From contig CM039182.1 in NCBI GenBank assembly GCA_008360975.2, positions 151,441,858 to 151,505,857 of the forward strand: 64,000 nucleotides of DNA, read 5' to 3'. How positions within the stretch are numbered: position 1 is the first letter of the stretch; each line of letters opens with the position of its first letter. Position numbers and translations under genes: made by a program. Shown here one piece after another: positions 46,294 to 64,000 of the stretch. Source of the DNA: Lichenostomus cassidix (lineage: Eukaryota > Chordata > Aves > Passeriformes > Meliphagidae). The notes below the pieces were generated by a model, which was not told the DNA's origin, made no database searches, and worked only from the letters and a program-made list of their open reading frames with translations.

Positions 46294-47852
46294 ATTTTTA
46301 TCTAGAAAAATAAAATAGATTTATTCAGAGCTCTAAACTTCACTTGGTAATAAATTACAGAGGACAGGCTGCAGAAAAAGGAGGATCTCAATTCAGTACA
46401 GTAATGATTCATCCTCCAAGGAAAAAAAAGAAAAATCTTGCAAAAAAGAACAGCTAGGAGCTTGCATTATGTAAGTGAGATTAACCACATTTTCTTCATA
46501 TTTGAAAAATATTTTCTTCAAATATTTGTGAACAACAGGCAAAGAAAATTCAGTTCTTGAGCTGGTCCTTGCACCCTTCACACATAAACAGCATTATAAA
46601 GGTGCAAGAACCTCAGCAAACACATTTTTTAATAGCTAAAACATGCATTTTGTAGTTTTTGCATGGGATATATTCTGTTTATTAAGGCTATTGTGCAAAA
46701 AAGATTCTCAGCCACTGAGGGTGTTTCTGTGATTCTGTTAAAATTATTAATATTCCTAAAGTTTAGCAGGCCTTTGGGAGGTTTTTGAAAAAGAAATTAT
46801 GCTTGTGGTTCACCCTCAGTGTGTCCACAGGGCCTGTGATGAGAGAATAAATGAGAGAATATGCATTGCAGTTTAATTTAAAATAGATGAATATTTTTAA
46901 ATGGCACAAAGCTTGGTGCAGAAAGTGCAAAAAAAAAAAAAAAAGAGGCACCAATCACTTAATTTCTTGTTGTCAGATAAATGCTGCAACTTGTAAGAAA
47001 AATCAAAGTCAAAACAATTATGGAGCTTTTTCAGTATCAGACCACTGTAATTTCAATTAATTACGATTTCATTTCTGAGCTTCCACTCTTGAAATTGCTT
47101 AAATTATTTCTATTTTTAAGACCACAAGCATTAATTTTCTATTTTAATATTTGAGACTCGATTATAGGAAAGAGTTCAAACTGTGAATATTTTAACATTG
47201 TTTGGAATTCTAACAAGTGCTGTCAGGAAGGCAGTTATTGCTATTTAGGGACTTCAAAATAAAACAAATTTAAAGGCAAAGATAAAACTGTTTGAATAGT
47301 GAAAGTTAAACTGATAGAAACCAGGATTCTGTCTAGAATTAATTATTTTGCATTTGAACACTCTTCAAGTTATCAATAACTTTCTCTTCCAGGCAACTGG
47401 GATGACATTTCCATGGAGATTTGGATTGAAATTACTAACCCTGGGAATTTTTCAACTCTGGGAATTCTTCAGACATTCCACATGCTCCACCTGGAATATA
47501 TTTGCTTCTTCAGGGTTTGAGTCATAAATCCTGAGTAAATGAGAAAAGAAAAAATGCTGATTAATATAAACTGACTGTTAATATCAACTGACAGTTAACA
47601 GAAATGTAGACTAGATGAAAAATCTTTTTTTTTTTTTCCCTACTAGAGTAGAATTAGGCATCAGGAAGTCTATAAATCCAGTATATTTGAGGTTAGAATC
47701 CAGAGTTTTTTGCAATATAAATTGGATTCTTTTACACAATGGTTACTATTTCATTGCATATCCTAAAAAGCTAGCCACTGGCATTCACCTCACTTAAATC
47801 TCCTGAAAAATGTGACATTCCAGGTGACACAAAGCAGGGAAGTAAGAGCAGC

Positions 47853-47930
47853 TTTCCTGAAATTTCTCCTGAAATTTAATAAATTTCTCCTGAAATTTAA
47901 TAAATTTCTTCCTGAAATTTAATAAATTTC
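47853..47930. repeat. ~21-25-bp tandem repeat (CTCCTGAAATTTAATAAATT)
   Basis: Three to four imperfect copies of TCTCCTGAAATTTAATAAAT, too short for array dynamics to be inferred. Confidence 0.85.
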
Positions 47931-48367
47931 AGAGCCCTAAGGTTATTTGAGCAGATTGTGATGCATCACTTGTATGTAATAATGAATGGAGTTTTATTAT
48001 TATATAAACTCTTCAAGAAGTTTATATAAGAATAAAACACTATTTTTTAAACACTACCTTAAAAGTATTAAGTGAAGAGTAAAAAACCAAAAACCTGACC
48101 TTTATGCAGTTTTAACTATCTTATTTTAAATAGTCTGCCCTCTTTTCATCTTCTTGTTTCCACATGTAAACAAAGGTGCAGGATTTGAAATGTCAGCATC
48201 AAACCAGATTTTCCAAATCCAAAACCACATTTTGAGTCCAACAGGGTGGGCACTGAGCAAAACTCAAATATTACATTAAAGCAAAAATATTTGTGTTTTT
48301 GTGACCTAACTTTGGTATAACATTTACCATGTGAATCCATCCTTATCTCCTGACAACTATTTCTACT

Positions 48368-48431
48368 ATCAGCATGTTATTTATATCCAAAATTTAAATA
48401 TCAGCATGTTATTTATATCCAAAATTTAAAT
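48368..48431. repeat. Perfect 32-bp tandem duplication
   Basis: The unit beginning ATCAGCATGTTATTTATATC occurs at 48368-48399 and again at 48400-48431 with no visible difference, so the duplication is recent. Confidence 0.92.
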
Positions 48432-49284
48432 CCTCCAACCATCCATCACTTGTAGGTGTTGAAAAATTTCAGGTATTGCTGGTCTCCAGGTTTATCTCCT
48501 TCCAATGAAAACTTGTGGAAGAAACTACCATTCTCTCTTTGTTATGAATATTCATACTTTCACTCAGGATTCCTTCAAGAAATTTGTTTTTATTGCACCA
48601 TCCTGTGTCTTGCATACACGTCCAAGGAATGTCCCAGAGGAACACAATGTCACAAGTTCTACACAACAGAGGGCAAGGTGCCTTTTCACCCTGATCAGAT
48701 AACTTGGGAACTGCTGGCAACACCAAGACATCCAAAATAACAAGGAAAAATAATATCCAAGAGTGGGATAGGAATGGGATTCAAATGAGGAAACATTTCT
48801 GGAGGAGGTAAAGCTGTGGATTGTGTTCTCTACAGATCAAAAAACAGTTTGTGTGAAGAATTTCCTAGAAATGGGGATAAATTCTGCCCATTCTTATGAA
48901 ATTCAAGCCCTGAAAACACCTTAGAAATTCAGTTTTTCCTATCAGGAAAAACTAAACTCCTCTCCAGGAGTAGAGCAAAGCAGATTTCTAAGCCCCTTGT
49001 TCCTAGAACATGGGTGAGGATGTTTCTAAAAGATTTCTGCTTTTAGAAAACAAAAAAAAACACCAACAAAGGTGTTTGATTCATTCTGTACTTCAGCAAG
49101 CACAAACTCTGTTATTCTTGCTTCACATTAAATTCTTTCCACTTGAGATTTTTTGGATTAATCCAATCCTCCAAGCTCCTTTCAAACAGTCCACAGGAAC
49201 CAGTCTGCTCCAGTCTGTGTTTATGGAAGGCAATTTGAAGAGCAGCTACTTCATTTGTACCTCGGAATTCCCTGGCCTCACTTT

Positions 49285-50085
49285 TCGTTCCACAAAAGCA
49301 TGCAGTTGCAAAAACAAGAGCCTGGCACGAGGAATTTTATTATTTATTTCCAGTGCCACCATCAAAATGAGGAATGAACTCTAATTTGTTTATACTTCAC
49401 TCCTCAACAGAACAATTATTTATAATTATGCTCCAAAGTTCCTCCATTTGATTTCCTATCTATCAGAAAAAAGGCTGGGAAATCCCTTAAAAATCACTTT
49501 TTAAATTAGTATTTTCTACAAAAGACTTGCAGGACATTGCAGTCCTTGCAGGACTCTTCGTTCTACAAAAGCATGCAGTTGCAAAAACAAGAGCCTGGCA
49601 CGAGGACTTTTATTAATTATTTCCAGTACCACCATCAAAATGAGGAATGAGCTCTAATCTCTTCATTCTTCAGCAGAACAATTATTTATAATTATGCTCC
49701 AAAGTTCCTCCATTTGACTTCCTATCTATCAGAAAAAAGGCTGGGAAATCCTTTAAAAATCACTTTTTAAATTAGTATTTTCTACAAAAGCCTTGCAGGA
49801 CATTGCAGTCCTTGCAGGACTCTTCGTTCTACAAAAGCATGCAGTTGCAAAAACAAGAGCCTGGCACGAGGACTTTTATTAATTATTTCCAGTACCACCA
49901 TCAAAATGAGGAATGAACTCTAATCTGTTTATATTTCATTCTTCAACAGAACAATTATTTATAATTATGTTCCAAAATTCCTGTTTTTCTATCAGAAAGC
50001 CCCGCAGAAGGCTGGGAAATCCTTTAAAAATCACTTTTTAAATCAGTATTTTCTACAAAAGCCCTGCAGGACATTGCAGGGATAT
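49285..50085. repeat. Three tandem copies of a ~266-273-bp unit
   Basis: The landmark ACAAAAGCATGCAGTTGCAA starts at 49292, 49565 and 49831. The intervening sequence (GAGCCTGGCACGAGGA, then CAGTACCACCATCAAAATGA) is conserved. Copy 1 is the most diverged at its left end and copy 3 has a deletion near 49983. It may derive from a mobile element, but no terminal structure was seen. Confidence 0.9.
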
Positions 50086-52190
50086 GCAATGGGCATAAAA
50101 GGGATGAGTTTAGCTCCTGCCAGGTGTTTTTGCAAGCTCTGAAAACACAAAAAACCTGTGGCAGGACATCCCCCCAGCACGGAGTGAATTATCTGCTCTG
50201 CCCATCAGCTGGTGCATAGCTCCAGGACATTCTCCCCCCAGGAGAAGTGATGAAATCACTCAGGTTGTCACCTGCTGGTGAATTATTGTCCCTCTCTGGC
50301 GCCAGGGGTAAAACTCTCAATAAACAAGTGGGGGTAAGAATACAGAATTCTAGAAATTCCTGACTGAGAGGCCCTGTTTTGCAAATTAAAAAAGCTGCAC
50401 GAATTTGGAGGTAGAAGCTTCTCCCTGGAAATGTGCAGGGAATTTCTCCTGCAGCTTGGATGTGAGTTATGTGGTTATTTTCTTGAGAATTGAGAGGAAA
50501 AATTCATCAATTTGGTGGTAAATCCACTGAATCTTAAGCTGTACTTTGCTAGCTGTAATATTGTGAACTGTATTTTTTATCCATCATTAGTCCCTTGTGG
50601 TTTATTCCTGTGTAAAGTCTTATGTCAGTTAGTTTTATATCTATTAATAAATAATTGACCCAATAAAGCTACTGCCTGCCTGATTTACCTAAGCTCCCAT
50701 CTCCATTTGTAACAAAATCTCAATCACAACTGGTTTTCTTTGCTATCCTTTCATCCAAAACCAGTCAGCAGCACTAAAATACTCTTTTCACGCTGAAAAG
50801 ATTTACTGAAGCTTTTCAAACTTTTTATTTTTCTGTTCTTCTCAAGGTGAACTTGAGTTGACTTTGCAGTTCACAAAATAAGACTTGGGCTGCATCACAT
50901 CCTAATTCAATAACTCAGTAGATTTATTTAAAAATGAACCAGTTCACTTCCTACATAATATCCCTGCTGTTATTTAAATAACATGCTCTTTCAGTCAAAT
51001 GGGACAGCACAGACTTGAACAGTCTTCTCCTCAGGATACTCAGAAGTATCTCCTGGACTGTTTAAAAGCTTACCCAGGAGAAAAAAAATACCAGAAATAT
51101 CACCACACAAACCCAGCTTTAAAATTCATCATTTTTAACAATCCGCAGAATTTCACCACAATAGATTCTTCTCAAAATAAAATTGAAACATCAAATTTAT
51201 AAAGAATTAGAAAGAAACTCTTACAAAACAAGGCTTCTTCTCATCACCACCATCCACAGGACAGCAGAGGGCTCTCATCCCCAGAGTCAAGAACTGGCAG
51301 CTGTTGTCTAAATCACATTTTAATCAGATTTAAGTGCACAAATCACTAGTAAAACTTGGACTTGAGCAAAGGTGAAATTGGAACCAGTGGTCTCAGAAGC
51401 AGCACTGCACCAAGCTAACTGTCTGGGCTGCCAGAGAGATGAATTTTTTCCATAGATTGGTACCAAGAGGTTAATGAACTGCACTAATTACAGCAGTAAT
51501 TGTCACAATCAAGACCTGGATATTGGTTGCTGCTGGTAAATGCAAACACACAACTTTATGTCTCTGTGAAGAGGATAAGACAGATAAATGTATCATATTA
51601 AACATAAAATAATACAGTCTAAAGTACTTAGCAAGTCCCTTTAAATGAACATTTAAAACTAAACTGAATGCAGTTTCTTAAAAATCATGGGCTGAGAGGA
51701 ATAAGCCTCTCTGTAAGAGTGGCTTATTATTATTATAATATAATTCATAATATAGAATTCATTATTATATAAAGGAAACCTTCCACCCAAAATGAATGAT
51801 GTCAGTGATGGAGGAATACATCAGCAATCCAAATCACCTAAGATGCCAATTCACTAGTAAAACTGAAGTCCTATCTCAAAGAAATATTGACAGTTATACG
51901 AGTCCATTACACTAAATCCACATTTATAATATTCTCTTAAAAAAAGAAGTCATGACAGAGTATATACTGAGTGCATCCAGCTTACCAAGTTTGATTTCAA
52001 CCACCTAGTTCAGATCAGGCTTCAGAAATCTTCTCCTTTCTCTACCTGCTGTAGAAAATAAGGAAAAAAAGCAAAGTTACATAAGTATTAAGTCTGAGTG
52101 AAGAGTGTTGTATTAAATAAACTTTAGCCCCGTCAGAAAAGCTGGAATTGAGTGGGGACAAGGAGGAGGAATCAAAACTGAGGGGGGAAA
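50086..52190. other. Intergenic DNA, no gene recognised
   Basis: Mostly AT-rich. A segment at 51680-51800 (AATCATGGGCTGAGAGGAAT, then CCACCCAAAATGAATGATGT) also occurs in MAPK15 intron 1 (56405 and 56820), so it belongs to a dispersed repeat family. TGGCGCCAGGGG near 50298 is only faintly like a retroviral primer-binding site and was not called. Confidence 0.6.
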
Positions 52191-52194
52191 CCCA

Positions 52195-52372
52195 ACCAAG
52201 CATCATTTAATCTCAGCATGGTTAATTGGAAGGGACTTTAAAGCTCATCCAGTCCTATCAACACCTTCCACTAGACCTTGAACACCTCCAGGGATGAGGA
52301 ATCCACAGTTTATCTGGGAAATCCCATTTCAAGCCCTCACAGCGAAGGATTCCAGGATTTCTTCCCAACATC
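52195..52372 (-). mobile_element. CR1 LINE 3' fragment
   Basis: Shows the standard bird CR1 3'-end text in reverse orientation: TTGGAAGGGACTTTAAAGCT, then CCTTCCACTAGACC, CCAGGGATGAGGAATCCACA and GATTTCTTCCCAACATC. No coding capacity remains. Confidence 0.75.
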
Positions 52373-52845
52373 TGATGCCTGATGGGTTTTTTGTCCTTTT
52401 GCATTATACTTTTATACCCTTTTTATACACTTTACATCCTTTCCTATTCCTGTACTTTAACTCCCTGTATCTTAGCCCCACATGTTTATAATTCTTATAC
52501 TCTAGCCTAGTTCAGAATTCTTTGGAGAAGACGAAACATCCCCAAAATCTCAAGAACATGAGGCACCAACCTTGAACAGAGCCTCATGCGTGGAATATGT
52601 TTTTGTAAACTAAATTGTAGCCTTTTTGGGGAGAGGTAATTAGAATAAGGGGGAAATTACTTCATTTGTTAGGTGTCTTATTGGGGAATTTTAGATAGGT
52701 ATGCTAATTGGTGAGGTCCATAAATTGTATACACGTAGTATTGGCTCTCTCTTTTTGTCGTGGTGCACCTGGGATCCTATTAAACCAAGGTAATACCCTT
52801 TTCCCTATACTGCAGTGTCTGCATCTCAATTTTTACCGGCATTTT
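52373..52845 (+). mobile_element. Probable LTR-derived insertion between two CR1 pieces
   Basis: AT-rich ~470-bp segment separating two CR1 fragments. Its right end has a CCTATTAAACC polyadenylation-like element, a CTGCAGTGTCTGCATCTC stretch and a TTTTACCGGCA terminus, as expected of the R/U5 side of a retroviral LTR. Exact ends and target-site duplication could not be fixed, so family and boundaries are tentative. Confidence 0.4.
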
Positions 52846-53035
52846 AAGCATCACCTTGAACACCTCTAGTGATGGAGCAGCCACAGAAATCCACTGGGAA
52901 ATCTGGGAAAATCCACTCCAGGCTCTCACCACCCTCACAGCGCAGGATTCCACGATTTCTCCCCAACATCCCATCTAACTCTACCCTCCGGCAGTGAAAA
53001 ACCACTCCCCCTCGTCCAAAACCCTTTTTCCAGCA
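52846..53035 (-). mobile_element. CR1 LINE 3' fragment
   Basis: CACCTTGAACACCTCTAGTG, then GGCTCTCACCACCCTCACAG and GATTTCTCCCCAACATCCCA, matching the CR1 3' region on the minus strand. It ends just before the GC-rich MAPK15 promoter. Confidence 0.75.
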
Positions 53036-53141
53036 ATTCTGGAGCTCGGAAAAAACTACAATTTCGCCTTAGATTTTCTCCCTCAGAGCTCCCGGCTGAG
53101 GCGGTCACAGCGCCCCTTAGCGGAGCCGCAAGCAGGGGAGC

Positions 53142-53152
53142 TGCGCATGCGC
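53142..53152. promoter_or_regulatory. NRF1-type site TGCGCATGCGC
   Basis: Perfect palindromic match to the nuclear respiratory factor 1 consensus, 44 bp upstream of the start codon. NRF1 sites are typical of TATA-less CpG promoters near the start site. Confidence 0.7.
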
Positions 53153-53157
53153 GGCGC

Positions 53158-53171
53158 GTTCCCATGGCAAC
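53158..53171. promoter_or_regulatory. RFX X-box GTTCCCATGGCAAC
   Basis: Imperfect inverted repeat matching the RFX consensus (half-sites GTTCCC and GGCAAC around AT). RFX factors switch on ciliary genes, and MAPK15 acts at basal bodies/cilia, so the site makes functional sense. It ends 24 bp before the MAPK15 ATG, so it may sit within the transcribed leader or at the start site. Confidence 0.72.
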
Positions 53172-53195
53172 GGGCGCCAACAGGGAGGCGCCGCC

Positions 53196-53199
<4 letters not shown>
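53164..53199 (+). promoter_or_regulatory. Possible 11-codon uORF overlapping the MAPK15 start (ATGA)
   Basis: The ATG inside the X-box (CCCATGG, a fair Kozak context) opens MATGANREAPP and stops at TGA 53197-53199, overlapping the main ATG at 53196 by one frame step. If transcription starts upstream of 53164, this would govern initiation at the main start. If it starts later, the frame is not in the mRNA. Confidence 0.35.
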
Positions 53200-63984
<10,785 letters not shown>

Positions 63985-64000
63985 GTGAGTAGCTTCACTT

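Larger units (their letters stand above)
46294..49284. other. AT-rich intergenic DNA, no gene recognised
   Basis: Unique AT-rich sequence with only short chance frames (94 codons or fewer). TTTATT at 46320-46325 would be AATAAA on the minus strand, right beside the gap, but there is no supporting coding sequence. Two short tandem repeats are listed separately. Confidence 0.6.
53040..53195 (+). promoter_or_regulatory. MAPK15 GC-rich core promoter / 5' UTR
   Basis: Base composition switches from AT-rich to GC- and CpG-rich about 100 bp before the MAPK15 start codon. No TATA box is seen. It contains the NRF1-type palindrome and X-box listed separately. The transcription start is not determinable from sequence. 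Confidence 0.6.

Noticed and set aside
46305..46330. 3' end of an unseen minus-strand gene beside the gap
   Set aside because: An AATAAA hexamer alone in AT-rich DNA is common, and no upstream coding sequence on the minus strand supports it.
48456..48740. Overlapping 88-94-aa frames on both strands in AT-rich DNA
   Set aside because: No recognisable domain, mixed strands, and no splice or promoter context; typical chance frames.
50285..50340. Retroviral primer-binding site or LTR edge (TGGCGCCAGGGG)
   Set aside because: Does not match a full 18-nt tRNA complement, and no paired LTR was seen.

Overview
The window looks like vertebrate nuclear DNA, most probably avian and perhaps passerine. 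It has intron-split genes with GT/AG junctions, many fragments of CR1-type LINEs, a TGT...ACA solo LTR, and a GC-rich satellite domain of the kind found on bird microchromosomes. Two protein genes are recognisable, FOXH1 (minus strand) and MAPK15/ERK7-8 (plus strand). They lie on either side of a run of exactly 500 N (45794-46293), i.e. an assembly gap of undefined size.

Region 1 (1-45793) is almost entirely tandem repeat, organised as a higher-order array of about 5.6-9.1 kb units. Each unit contains one copy of the same protein-coding block: the last exon of FOXH1, the forkhead co-factor of Nodal/activin-SMAD2/3 signalling. Seven copies are present (stop codons at 934, 10006, 17065, 22623, 28817, 37726 and 43990, all minus strand). 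Each visible copy has a splice acceptor, the C-terminal wing of the forkhead domain, an EH1-type motif, a variable in-frame array of 11-aa and 20-aa repeats, a polyproline tract and the SMAD-interaction motif, and all seven are open. Downstream of each stop lies a ~20-bp AAAATTTT-rich satellite. For six copies the flank also includes an identical ~120-bp segment carrying AATAAA followed by GU-rich sequence and (TG)n, which looks like a polyadenylation site. Between units lie three further satellites (10-bp CTGGGATGAA, 8-12-bp CCCCATAAAAA/CCCCAAAA, 10-bp TCCTAAAATG). No exon for the forkhead recognition helix was found. The most interesting reading is an array of up to seven alternative terminal exons that could be spliced to shared 5' exons lying in or beyond the gap. 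Partial pseudo-duplication and assembly error remain live alternatives.

Region 2 (46294-53140) is AT-rich intergenic DNA with three tandem copies of a ~270-bp repeat, short tandem duplications and CR1/LTR remnants. I find no convincing gene there.

Region 3 (53141-64000) is MAPK15. A compact GC-rich promoter has a perfect NRF1-type site and a near-perfect RFX X-box just before the start codon. Twelve exons then encode 485 residues: the whole kinase domain, an LC3-interacting motif and part of the disordered tail. The gene runs off the right edge. Its introns carry a minisatellite split by a solo LTR, CAGTATATTT arrays, a ~420-bp tandem duplication beside exon 2, and CR1 fragments.
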